A stretch of DNA of 64,000 nucleotides, from the NCBI RefSeq assembly GCF_001500065.1, contig NZ_LQIN01000050.1, positions 153,495-217,494 of the forward strand, in the 5' to 3' direction. Both the position numbers and the translations under genes were made by a program. The notes beneath the pieces were generated by a model, which was not told the DNA's origin, ran no database searches, and was given only the letters and a program-made list of their open reading frames with translations. Origin of the DNA: Mycobacterium sp. IS-3022 (GTDB lineage: Bacteria > Actinomycetota > Actinomycetes > Mycobacteriales > Mycobacteriaceae). Positions 32,442 through 40,638 of the stretch are shown one piece after another. Numbering within the stretch: the first letter of the stretch is position 1; each line of letters opens with the position of its first letter.

Positions 32442-34273
32442 TGCGACGACGTCCCGGGTGGCATGCCGACCCGGCCGCGAGGATGGCGGGCGATCCGGTT
32501 CTCCGCCAACGCTTCCCGCATCGCCTTGCGGAACTCGCCTGGACCCCAGTATCGCGCGCCGACGGCCCTGTGCAGTTCACGCAACGACATCGGTTCGTTC
32601 TCGCTCACCGCCCGCGCGATGGTTTCGATTTCGTGGTCGAGCGCCGACTCCGGCGCACCGGGTGTTGGCGGTTCGCGCCACGCCCCGTACCACCCCGCAG
32701 ACGGTCCGGGCCGGTAGCGCCGGGCGCGGTTCTGGGCCGCCCGCTGGCGCTGTGTGCGCTCGGCGATGCGGGCCTGCCGGGCCTCACGCTCATCGTCGCG
32801 GCCGGCGGGCACATCCGCAGAGCCGTCCTCGTCGGCCGTCGTCAGCGGCAGCGCCAGGTCCTCGAGTCGCTGACCTTCTGCCCTCACGCCCAGCACCAGT
32901 TCGACGACTCCGCCGACGGCCATCACCGCCGCGCCGATCAGGAACGACACCGCGACGAGTCCGCGGTCGCCGGACTCGATGAGTTGGCCGAACAACAGTG
33001 GTCCGGTGATGCCGCCGACGGCGGTTCCCACCGCGTAGAAGAACGCGATCGCCAGAGCGCGCGTCTCCATCGGAAAGATCTCGCTGACGGTGAGGTACGC
33101 CGCGCTGGCGCCCGACGATGCAAGGAAGAAGCACACGCCGAGCACGGCCATGAACATCCACACCCCGGCCGCCTCGGAGACGAACAGCACCGTCAGCACG
33201 ACCGCGACCGCGGCCGAACCCAGATATGCCAACGCGATCATCGGTTTTCGGCCGACGGTGTCGAAGAACCGGCCGAGCAGAATCGGACCGGCGAAGTTGC
33301 TCAACGCCCAGAGCGCATAGAACATCGGCACGACACCGGATGCGACGTCGAAGAAGTTGCTCAACAGGGTGCCGAGGTTGAACGTGAACGCGTTGTACAG
33401 GAACGCCTGTCCGATGAACAGCGCGAGCCCGAGCACCGCCCTCCGCGGATACTTCGTGAACGCGACGCGGGCGATCTCCCGGAACGAGATCGTCTTGCGT
33501 TGTCGCACGGTCAGCGTTCCCTCGGGTTCTTCGAGTGACTGCCCGGTCTCGCGTTCCACTTCACGCTCGATCTCACCAACGACGCGTTCGGCGTCGTCTT
33601 CTCGGCCGTGGATGAACAGCCAGCGCGGGCTTTCCGGCACGTTGCGCCGAACCACGAGCACGACGAGACCGAACAATGCGCCGATGCCGAACGCGATGCG
33701 CCATCCGATGTTGGCCGGGAAGATCGAGGTGTTCAACAGCAGCAGCGCACCGGCGGCGCCACCGGCCGCGCCGAGCCAGTAGGAACCGTTGATGATCAGG
33801 TCGACGCGGCCACGGACGCGGGCGGGAATCAACTCGTCGATGGCGGAGTTGATCGCGGCGTATTCGCCGCCGATGCCGGCGCCGGTGAAGAACCGCGCTA
33901 TGAAGAAGTACCACGGCGCGAACGCGAAAGCCGTTGCGACCGTGGCCGTCAGGTAGACCACAAGGGTGAGCAGAAACAAGTTCTTGCGGCCGAACCTGTC
34001 GGTGAGCTGCCCGAAGAACAAGGCGCCCAGGCACGCGCCGGCGATGTAGATCGCTGCGGCGATGCCGATTTCGCCTGCGGTCAACTCGATTCCGCTGCCG
34101 CTTTCGGTCAGTCGCGAAGCGACGTTGCCCACCATGGTGACTTCGAGGCCGTCGAGGATCCAGACTCCGCCGAGTCCGACAACCACCCGCCAGTGGAACC
34201 GCGACCACGGCAGCCGATCCAGCCGAGCCGGGACCTGCGTGGTGATCGTGCCGGTTTGCACCCCAGGACTCAT
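32438..34273 (-). CDS. MFS transporter (sugar-porter type) with a C-terminal DNA-binding-like domain
   Basis: This 611-residue protein has twelve membrane helices in residues 25-475, with FGQLTDRFGRKNLF (motif A), GAGIGGEYAAINSAIDELIP, and VPESPRWLFIHGRE, the PESPR signature of sugar porters; substrates may be sugars or organic acids. The last about 130 residues are soluble: a charged stretch (REARQARIAERTQRQRAAQNR) followed by ALDHEIETIARAVSENEPMSLRELHRAVGARYWGPGEFR, which reads like a winged-helix domain. The start ATG at 34273 precedes MSPGVQTGTITTQ. The end overlaps the small zinc-ribbon gene. The combination of transporter and regulatory-like tail is uncommon. Confidence 0.84.
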   Translation of the reverse strand: MSPGVQTGTITTQVPARLDRLPWSRFHWRVVVGLGGVWILDGLEVTMVGNVASRLTESGSGIELTAGEIGIAAAIYIAGACLGALFFGQLTDRFGRKNLFLLTLVVYLTATVATAFAFAPWYFFIARFFTGAGIGGEYAAINSAIDELIPARVRGRVDLIINGSYWLGAAGGAAGALLLLNTSIFPANIGWRIAFGIGALFGLVVLVVRRNVPESPRWLFIHGREDDAERVVGEIEREVERETGQSLEEPEGTLTVRQRKTISFREIARVAFTKYPRRAVLGLALFIGQAFLYNAFTFNLGTLLSNFFDVASGVVPMFYALWALSNFAGPILLGRFFDTVGRKPMIALAYLGSAAVAVVLTVLFVSEAAGVWMFMAVLGVCFFLASSGASAAYLTVSEIFPMETRALAIAFFYAVGTAVGGITGPLLFGQLIESGDRGLVAVSFLIGAAVMAVGGVVELVLGVRAEGQRLEDLALPLTTADEDGSADVPAGRDDEREARQARIAERTQRQRAAQNRARRYRPGPSAGWYGAWREPPTPGAPESALDHEIETIARAVSENEPMSLRELHRAVGARYWGPGEFRKAMREALAENRIARHPRGRVGMPPGTSSQ

Positions 34274-34348
34274 CGGCAGCCTCCTCGACCGTGGCAGACG
34301 GTGAGGGGAGTACCCAGCTCGCGACGGTTCACCCAGGAAGAGCTCGAC

Positions 34349-35188
34349 TCAGCGCAGCGACACCGGCTCCGAGATCGCGTCGATCACAGCCGCCGGTGCG
34401 TCAAGGGACACGAATGTCCTGGACTCGGGCACCTCGACCAGCGTCGAATTCGGGAACTGTGCGGCCAGGCGCCTACCGAGCGCCGGTGTGAAGGCGCGGT
34501 CGCGCTGACCCCACACCAGGGTGACCGGCTTGGTGAAGCGGGGCAATCTCGTGGCCACATCCGTCAGATCCATCCCGGCGACCGCACGCAGCAGACTCGC
34601 CAAGTCGCGGCGGATCCGCACGTCGGTGCGGGCAGGCTCCAGCCATGACGCGGTCAACTGGGGATCCGGGTGTGCCAGAAGGCCGAAGCCGAGCGGGGAA
34701 TGACGCAGCGCGGTCACCCTCATCAGATTGAACAACACCTTGATCGAAATCGGCCCGCGCAGCATCGCGAACACGACGTTGAAGGGGAACGGCGGAAATT
34801 TCTCGAACGCATCGCAATTGGTGAGCACCAACCGTCCGATGCGCTCGGGATCGTCGGCGACGACCAACTGGCACAGCCCGCCCCCGGTGTCGTTGCCGAC
34901 CAGCGTCACATCCGACAACCCGAGCGCGGCAATGAAATCGCGGACCATTCCGGCCACCGCATGCGGTGACAGCTCCACACCGGGATTCACCGGAATCGTG
35001 TGCGAACCCAGCGGCCAGGTGGGCAGATAACAGCGGTAGCCCTGCCGCGCAAGCCCATCGGCCACGCGATCCCAGAGCCGGCTGTCGACGAGGATGCCGT
35101 GCACGAAGACCACCGGCGGATGTGGCGAATCTTCCGGGCCCAACACGCGGTAATCGATCGTGGACTGTTCCAGCGCCAGTCGGGGCAT
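34349..35188 (-). CDS. Alpha/beta hydrolase with Asp at the nucleophile elbow (epoxide hydrolase/dehalogenase-like)
   Basis: This 279-residue alpha/beta hydrolase shows the oxyanion loop VVFVHGILVDSRLWD and the nucleophile elbow LVGNDTGGG. The residue at the nucleophile position is Asp, not Ser, as in haloalkane dehalogenases and epoxide hydrolases. LVWGQRDRAFTP carries the usual acid position; a catalytic His is not obvious in the expected C-terminal stretch VPESRTFVSLDAP, where an Arg stands instead. The ATG at 35188 with AAGGAT upstream is chosen over one at 35206. It is divergent from a TetR gene, across a spacer containing an inverted repeat, so the TetR protein likely controls it. Confidence 0.8.
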   Translation of the reverse strand: MPRLALEQSTIDYRVLGPEDSPHPPVVFVHGILVDSRLWDRVADGLARQGYRCYLPTWPLGSHTIPVNPGVELSPHAVAGMVRDFIAALGLSDVTLVGNDTGGGLCQLVVADDPERIGRLVLTNCDAFEKFPPFPFNVVFAMLRGPISIKVLFNLMRVTALRHSPLGFGLLAHPDPQLTASWLEPARTDVRIRRDLASLLRAVAGMDLTDVATRLPRFTKPVTLVWGQRDRAFTPALGRRLAAQFPNSTLVEVPESRTFVSLDAPAAVIDAISEPVSLR

Positions 35189-35210
35189 GTTCGCTATCCT
35201 TCCCATGACA

Positions 35211-35235
35211 ACTTACAAACACTTGGTATGAAAGT
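35211..35235. promoter_or_regulatory. Candidate TetR operator with an additional half-site downstream
   Basis: ACTTACAAA at 35211-35219 is an imperfect inverted repeat (7 of 9) of TATGAAAGT at 35227-35235, with a 7-base spacer. TATGAAAGT is repeated exactly at 35249-35257, 22 bases downstream and across the tetR start codon. The cluster lies between the divergent hydrolase and TetR genes, which fits autoregulation plus control of the hydrolase. Confidence 0.55.
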
Positions 35236-35249
35236 TACGTGCAGGTTGT

Positions 35250-35903
35250 ATGAAAGTCAATGACCGGGCCGCCGGGGGCTCACGGGGCCGCCGCACTCAG
35301 GCCGAGCGCACCGCCGCAACGCGCGCTCACCTGATGGATGCCGCCCGGAAACTGTTCGCGGACAAGGGTTTCGCCGAGGTCTCCACCCAGGCCATCGTTG
35401 CCGCCGCGGGCGTCACCCGCGGCGCGCTCTATCACCAGTTCCGCGACAAGGCCGGCCTGTTCGAAGCGGTGTACGAAGAGATCGAATGCGGCATGGTTGC
35501 CGACATCGCGCGTGAGATAAGCGCACGGCAGCCATTGGATCCGTTGGAAGCCATGCGGGTCGGCGCTCGGCTTTTCCTCGACGGCTGCGCCGAGCCCGAC
35601 GTGCAGCAGATCGTTTTGGTCGACGCCCCGGCGGTGCTCGGCTGGGGGCGCTGGCGCGAGGTGGGAATGAAGTACGGCCTCGGGGTCATCGAGGGGATGC
35701 TCGCACATGCCGTCGCCGAGGGCGCCATACCCGAACAGCCGCTGCGCGCCACGGCGCACGTCTTGCTGGGCGCGCTCGACGAGGCCGCACTTTATGTATC
35801 GCGGGCGGCCGATCGGGTGCAGGCGCGCCGCGACATGGATGCCGTCTGCGACCGCCTGCTCGACGGGATCGCCGGAAGCGATGGAGCGGTGTTGCGCCCC
35901 TGA
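35250..35903 (+). CDS. TetR/AcrR family transcriptional regulator
   Basis: This 217-residue repressor-type protein has the helix-turn-helix at residues 25-65: LMDAARKLFADKGFAEVSTQ, AIVAAAGVTRGALYHQFRDK, AGLFEAVYEEI. The C-terminal ligand domain (residues 80-217) is of a common but unassigned TetR type, with RLFLDGCAEPDVQQIVLVDAP and LLGALDEAALYVSRA. The ATG at 35250 overlaps one of the repeated operator half-sites, suggesting autorepression. The divergent alpha/beta hydrolase is the expected target. It converges with the DCC-family gene. Confidence 0.88.
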   Translation: MKVNDRAAGGSRGRRTQAERTAATRAHLMDAARKLFADKGFAEVSTQAIVAAAGVTRGALYHQFRDKAGLFEAVYEEIECGMVADIAREISARQPLDPLEAMRVGARLFLDGCAEPDVQQIVLVDAPAVLGWGRWREVGMKYGLGVIEGMLAHAVAEGAIPEQPLRATAHVLLGALDEAALYVSRAADRVQARRDMDAVCDRLLDGIAGSDGAVLRP

Positions 35904-35930
35904 GGTTCTCCGGTGAGTCGCAGGTGCATC

Positions 35931-35950
35931 GACACGACACGCATCGTGTC
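35931..35950. terminator. Short hairpin between the convergent TetR and DCC genes
   Basis: GACACGA at 35931-35937 pairs with TCGTGTC at 35944-35950 around a six-base loop, just after the tetR stop and touching the stop codon of the convergent DCC gene. It could serve as a bidirectional terminator, but the stem is short. Confidence 0.4.
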
Positions 35951-36326
35951 AGCAGGCGGCCGGATGTGACTCGCAGTACGGCGTCGTACCGGGGAAGCGA
36001 TACCGATGGCCCGCGACGTACCGGTACACGGCGTCTTGTAGGGAGCGGATGCCGGGGATGCGGTAGATCAGAAGGGGCAGCTGAACTCCCAGCGCGGCCG
36101 ACACCGCCGCGTTCATCGCCTCGGCGCCGGCGTAGACATCGCCGGAATCGTCAAGCCAGCGGGCGGCTTCGCCGATCCGCGACGACGGAACCCCGAGGCG
36201 CTCCGGCGCGTCGGAACTCTGCAATGTCTCCGTGCGCAAGTTCCCGGTTCGGTTCCACCTCACGATTGTGTAGACCGCGCGGGTACACATCCCGCAGTTA
36301 CCGTCGAAGTACAGGGTTCCAGCCAT
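35949..36326 (-). CDS. DCC family (DUF393) thiol-disulfide oxidoreductase-like protein
   Basis: This 125-residue protein of the DUF393 family is named after the DxxCxxC motif, seen here as LYFDGNCGMCTRAV with Asp and the C-x2-C pair at the start of a thioredoxin-like fold. Further family features are LQSSDAPERLGV, WLDDSGDVYAGAEAMNAAVSAA and a short hydrophobic YRIPGIRSLQDAVYRYVAGHRYRF. The end carries two extra cysteines (YCESHPAAC). It may be a disulfide oxidoreductase, but the substrate is unknown. The ATG lies at 36326 and the divergent PLP-enzyme gene starts 58 bases away. Confidence 0.85.
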   Translation of the reverse strand: MAGTLYFDGNCGMCTRAVYTIVRWNRTGNLRTETLQSSDAPERLGVPSSRIGEAARWLDDSGDVYAGAEAMNAAVSAALGVQLPLLIYRIPGIRSLQDAVYRYVAGHRYRFPGTTPYCESHPAAC

Positions 36327-36383
36327 GGCTCCAGTGTCCTCCCGAGCACCGCGCCGTCCCAACCGGGAGGCACACTGGGCAGA

Positions 36384-37334
36384 GTGGATCTGGTCACACT
36401 CGACGACATCGAACAGGCCGGCGCGCGCATCCGCGCCTTCGTGTTGCGCACGCCGCTGATTCCGGCGCCGTGGGCAGACGACGAAGAGCGGCCGCTCTGG
36501 GTCAAACCGGAGAGCCTGCAGTCGATCGGGGCGTTCAAGGTGCGGGGGGCGTTCAACGCGATCGGTCATCTTGACGAGTCCGTGCGGACCAGGGGAGTGG
36601 TCGCGTACTCGAGCGGAAACCACGCCCAGGCGGTGGCCTACGCGGCGGCGGTGTACGCGGTGCCCGCGCACATCGTGATGCCCGAGGAGACGCCGAACGT
36701 GAAGGTGGCGGCCACCCGCAGCCACGGGGCTCGGGTGGTGTTGTGCGCTGCGGGACAACGAGAGCGGGTCGCCGCCGAGGTGGTCCAGGAGACGGGCGGT
36801 GTACTCATACCGCCCTTCGACCATCCCGACATCATCGCCGGGCAGGGCACGATCGGGCTCGAGATCGCCGAGGATCTGCCCACGGTCGACACGGTGCTGG
36901 TCCCGGTCAGCGGCGGCGGCCTCGCCTCCGGTATCGGCACGGCGGTGAAGGCGTTGTGTCCCAACGCCCGGGTGATCGGCGTGGAACCCGAACTCGCGGC
37001 CGACACCGCAGAGGGCTTGCGCGCCGGTCATCGGGTCGACTGGTCGATCGAAGCGCGCAACCGCACCATCGCCGACGGCCTGCGCTCGCAACCTTCCGAG
37101 CTGACCTTCGCCCATCTACGTCATGTGCTCGATGACGTCGTCACGGTGACTGAAGACGAAATCCGTTCGGCTGTGGTGGAACTCGCTCAGCGCGCTCACC
37201 TGGTGAGCGAACCCAGCGGGGCAGTCACGCTGGCCGCGTACCGTAAGGGGGCCAGCCCCGCGGGCCGAACCGTGATCATCGTGTCCGGCGGTAACATCGA
37301 GCCTGCCCTGCTGCGAGACATTCTGGGCACATGA
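36384..37334 (+). CDS. PLP-dependent threonine/serine dehydratase-like enzyme
   Basis: This 316-residue fold-type II PLP enzyme probably deaminates L-threonine or L-serine to a 2-oxo acid, or racemises serine. The PLP lysine is in SIGAFKVRGAFNAIG, the substrate-binding loop is SSGNHAQAVAYAA, and the glycine-rich phosphate loop is VPVSGGGLASGIG. It lacks the C-terminal regulatory ACT-like domain of biosynthetic IlvA, so it belongs to the short catabolic (TdcB/serine racemase) class. The start is a GTG at 36384. It converges with the POT transporter gene with 15 bases between stops. Confidence 0.87.
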   Translation: MDLVTLDDIEQAGARIRAFVLRTPLIPAPWADDEERPLWVKPESLQSIGAFKVRGAFNAIGHLDESVRTRGVVAYSSGNHAQAVAYAAAVYAVPAHIVMPEETPNVKVAATRSHGARVVLCAAGQRERVAAEVVQETGGVLIPPFDHPDIIAGQGTIGLEIAEDLPTVDTVLVPVSGGGLASGIGTAVKALCPNARVIGVEPELAADTAEGLRAGHRVDWSIEARNRTIADGLRSQPSELTFAHLRHVLDDVVTVTEDEIRSAVVELAQRAHLVSEPSGAVTLAAYRKGASPAGRTVIIVSGGNIEPALLRDILGT

Positions 37335-37349
37335 CCGCCGGCGCGCCCG

Positions 37350-38816
37350 TCAGTGCACGCCTTCCATGTGACGACTGATCCACGGCGCCAGCGTGAACAC
37401 CGTCACGCCCGCCGCCACCGCGACCGCCCCGATGACACCGAAGTAGGCGAACTCGCGCGCGGGGTCGTAGTAACCGGCCAACACCCCCGACATCGAGGTG
37501 CCGAGGCCGACCGAGAAGAAGTAGAGTGCCATCATCTGGGCGCGGAACGCCTCGGGCGCAAGCTTTGTGGTGGCCGAGAGCCCGATCGGGGACAGTAGCA
37601 ACTCGCTGACCGCGAACACTGCCATGACGCCGACGACGAACAGCGCGGGCACCGCGCGTCCGGTGGTGCCGGACATCGGCAGAAACAGCAGGAACGCGAA
37701 CCCCATTCCGATGACGCCGTACGCGAACTTTCGGGGCGTGGTCGGAGCGCGATCGCCGAGCCGGGTCCACAGGACCGCGAAAAGTGGTGAGAGCGCGATG
37801 ATCCAGACCGGCTCGATCGACCCGATCCAACTCGATGGCGCTGTCCATCCGAAGATCGACCAGTTCATACGCTCGTCGGAGTAGACCGCGAGCACGGTGA
37901 AGATCTGTTGGAACAGTGACCAGAACACCGCATTGGCGACGAACAGCGGAATGAACGCGCGCACCCGGGTCCGTTCGACGGCCGAGACCTTCGCGCTGGT
38001 GAGCATCACCGCGAAGTAGGTCACCGATGCCGCGACGATGACACCGGTCGTGACCTGCGACAGATTCGACAGCTTCACCACACCGGTCGTGAAGACCACG
38101 ACGATGACCACGATGCCTGTCATCGCCACACCGGCTGCTCGCCCGATTGCGCTGCGCGGCAGCGGGTTGGGCACGTGACGGCCGTGGTCGCCCAGGTTCC
38201 GCCGGAACACGACGTACTGCGTCAGGCCAAGAGCCATGCCGACGGCGGCCGCACCGAATCCGTAGTGGAAGCCGACGCGGGTTTGCAGAAGCCCGGTGAT
38301 CAGCGGGCCGATGAAAGCGCCGAGGTTGATCCCGAGATAGAACAGCGTGAATCCGCCGTCGCAGCGGGGATCGCCCTTGTCGTAGAGCGTGCCGAGCAGA
38401 GAGGACGCATTGGCTTTCAACGCGCCCGAACCCAGCGCGACCAGTACAAGACCCGCGGCCACGCCGGCCAGCCCCGGCACGACAGCGAGGGCGATGTGGC
38501 CGAACATCACCACCACGCCGCCGTAGAACACGGTGCGCTCCATCCCGAGTATTCGGTCGGCGATCCAGCCGCCGAGCACCGTCGAGAGGTAGACCAGGCC
38601 GCCGTAGGCGCCGACGATGCCGGTGGCCGTGCTCTGGGGAAGATCCAGGCCGCCGTCGGTGGCCGAGTAGTAAAGGTAGTAGCCGAGAATCGTCAGCATC
38701 CCGTAGAAGGAGAACCGCTCCCACAACTCCACCCCGAACAGATTGGTCAGGCCGATCGGGTGCCCGAATACCGTACGGCTGCTGGGCGCGCCTTGCGTCT
38801 GCTCGACTGCTGCCAT
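37350..38816 (-). CDS. Proton-dependent oligopeptide (POT/PTR) transporter
   Basis: This 488-residue membrane protein has about 14 helices. The POT hallmark ExxERFxYYG is present as VELWERFSFYGML in helix 1. Other typical parts are YGGLVYLSTVLGGWIADRILGM, and in the second half WSLFQQIFTVLAVYSDERMNW and LSPLFAVLWTRLGDR. POT proteins import di- and tripeptides with protons across the cytoplasmic membrane. Bacterial POT members with 14 helices include DtpT. The ATG at 38816 is the first in frame that gives the full motif. There is no operon partner. Confidence 0.88.
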   Translation of the reverse strand: MAAVEQTQGAPSSRTVFGHPIGLTNLFGVELWERFSFYGMLTILGYYLYYSATDGGLDLPQSTATGIVGAYGGLVYLSTVLGGWIADRILGMERTVFYGGVVVMFGHIALAVVPGLAGVAAGLVLVALGSGALKANASSLLGTLYDKGDPRCDGGFTLFYLGINLGAFIGPLITGLLQTRVGFHYGFGAAAVGMALGLTQYVVFRRNLGDHGRHVPNPLPRSAIGRAAGVAMTGIVVIVVVFTTGVVKLSNLSQVTTGVIVAASVTYFAVMLTSAKVSAVERTRVRAFIPLFVANAVFWSLFQQIFTVLAVYSDERMNWSIFGWTAPSSWIGSIEPVWIIALSPLFAVLWTRLGDRAPTTPRKFAYGVIGMGFAFLLFLPMSGTTGRAVPALFVVGVMAVFAVSELLLSPIGLSATTKLAPEAFRAQMMALYFFSVGLGTSMSGVLAGYYDPAREFAYFGVIGAVAVAAGVTVFTLAPWISRHMEGVH

Positions 38817-39050
38817 GGGATGTCACCCTGCCACGGGAGTATGCGTCCCGGGCCCGATCACACGGGATTGCGAACGAATCCCTGGGCAAAGGGGAACAGC
38901 CGATGCTTACAGGGGGTTGAAGCGGCACAGCACATTTCGATTCACACGATGGTCGGCGTGACCCGCCCCGCTCGCCGCTGCCCGGCGGAGCCGGCGGCGC
39001 GCCCTGCTGTTACGGTCACCCCCGGTGGATGGACGTCCGAAGGGGTGTGT

Positions 39051-40433
39051 GTGGACGCCGTACTGGGCCTGTCGGTGACACGTTCCGCTGTCGGCCTTGT
39101 CCTCGTCGAAGGACAGGATGCCGACGGCGCGACCGTCGACCGCGATGCCATCGAGATTCTTCCCGCGCGTCGCTCCTCGCCGCGCGAGACCTCCGATGAG
39201 GCGGCGGCGGCGGTGCTACGCGCCGAGGCGATTGCCGTCAACCGCGGCCACCGGTTGCATGCGATCGGCGTGACGTGGAGCGACGACGCCCACCTCGAGG
39301 CCTCGCTACTGCTCAGGTCCTTGAGCCACTGCGGGTTCGACAACGTCATGCCGGTTCAGTTGTCGGAGGCGTCGGAGGCGTTGGCCTGGGGTCTCGCCGA
39401 AATGATCGGTAACGATGTCACCGCGGTGTGCGTCGTCGAGCGCGACACCGCCATCGCGCTCGTGGTGAACACGCGCGAAGGCGCAGTGCAGACAGCGGTC
39501 AACCATTCGATCGACAGTGAGAGGTCGTTGACCGGGTGGCTGAGCGCCGTGTTCACCAAGGCCGACTGGCGGCCCGAGGCCCTGGTCCTGGTCGGGTCGG
39601 GTCGCGGTCTCGACGCGCTCATGCCCCGGCTGGAGAAGATGCTGGCGGTACCGGTCTTCGCGCCTGCCGAGGCCGAGCTGGCGTTGGCTCGTGGCGCCGC
39701 GCTCGCCTCCGCCCACAGCCGCGAGTTCGCCTTCGCCGGCGACCAAACGCTCGACCCCACGCAGAAGCACCGGCAACGCCACACGACGCAGGCCGGCCCA
39801 CTGGCCATGCTGGCCGCCGGCACGGTCACGTTCGTGGTGTCGGTTTCGGCCGCGATCAGCATGCAAGTGGCGCCCGGGAAGGACACCACGCCGACCGAGC
39901 CCAGCCCGGCCGCCAAATCGTCGCCCGATATGGCTGCGGCCGCCGAGCCACGTCCGGCCGCCGATCCTCGTCCGGCCGCCGATCCTCGTCCGGCCGCTGC
40001 ACCCGCGCCCGCGGCGGTGCCCGCACCCGCGCCTCCGGTGGTGACTCCGCTTCCACCCGCAGACTTGCCCCCCGCACCGCCCGTCGCGGCCGTCGACATC
40101 CCCGAGGCGCCGGAAAACCCGCCGCCGGCCGTTGCACCGCCCGAAGAACCCGTCGTCACCGTGCCGGGCGCACCGGTGCTTCCGCCCGAGTCGATGGCGC
40201 CGGGCCTGGTGCCGGCCCAGCCCACCCCGGTGCCCGAGCGCAAAGGTTTTCTGCAGCGGATCCGGGACCGGTTCTCCAATATCGGCGGCGACGATCCCGC
40301 ACCTCAGCAGGCGCCCGCGGCCGCCGTGCCGCCCGCCGCGCCTCCCGCGCCAGAAGCGCCGCCCCCGCCACCGCAGCCCGTGGTGCCGCCGCCACCCCCA
40401 CCCGCTCCACCTCCACTGCTGCCGCCTCAGTGA
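39051..40433 (+). CDS. DUF7159-type mycobacterial protein with a proline-rich tail
   Basis: This 460-residue protein starts VDAVLGLSVTRSAVGLVLVEGQ, a signature of a mycobacterium-specific family (DUF7159) of unknown function. Residues 1-220 look like an actin/Hsp70-type ATPase fold in degenerate form (VCVVERDTAIALVV, LVLVGSGRGLDALMPRLE). A membrane helix follows near residues 245-266. The outer or periplasmic part is extremely rich in Pro and Ala and includes a repeated RPAADP unit (39951-39986) and a short basic helix (FLQRIRDRFSNIGGDD). The GTG at 39051 with GAAGGGG upstream is chosen; an alternative GTG lies two codons earlier. No operon partner is seen. Confidence 0.72.
   Translation: MDAVLGLSVTRSAVGLVLVEGQDADGATVDRDAIEILPARRSSPRETSDEAAAAVLRAEAIAVNRGHRLHAIGVTWSDDAHLEASLLLRSLSHCGFDNVMPVQLSEASEALAWGLAEMIGNDVTAVCVVERDTAIALVVNTREGAVQTAVNHSIDSERSLTGWLSAVFTKADWRPEALVLVGSGRGLDALMPRLEKMLAVPVFAPAEAELALARGAALASAHSREFAFAGDQTLDPTQKHRQRHTTQAGPLAMLAAGTVTFVVSVSAAISMQVAPGKDTTPTEPSPAAKSSPDMAAAAEPRPAADPRPAADPRPAAAPAPAAVPAPAPPVVTPLPPADLPPAPPVAAVDIPEAPENPPPAVAPPEEPVVTVPGAPVLPPESMAPGLVPAQPTPVPERKGFLQRIRDRFSNIGGDDPAPQQAPAAAVPPAAPPAPEAPPPPPQPVVPPPPPPAPPPLLPPQ
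39951..39986. repeat. 18-bp tandem repeat coding for RPAADP
   Basis: Two exact copies of an 18-base unit starting CGTCCGGCCG lie at 39951-39968 and 39969-39986, with a third partial copy continuing to about 40000. The unit encodes Arg-Pro-Ala-Ala-Asp-Pro in the DUF7159-type protein and may vary in copy number between strains. Confidence 0.85.
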
Positions 40434-40638
40434 CCGCAGGCGGTCGTGGCGGCCATCGGCGCGTTGCTGGCGGTCACCCGATTCGTCACAGGCGCTCGAC
40501 TCGACATCCGGTGAAACGATCTGAGCAGCACATTCGATAAGGGCAGTGAAGACGACGCCCGCCTGCGCGCAGACATGCGCGGGCGGGCGCCAATTGCGGT
40601 TGCCGAGGTAACTGCACGAGACAAACTAGGATAGAAGT

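Noticed and set aside
38175..39050. Upstream extension of the DUF7159-type gene
   Set aside because: It overlaps the POT transporter on the other strand and lacks protein-like composition; the GTG at 39051 gives the typical family start.
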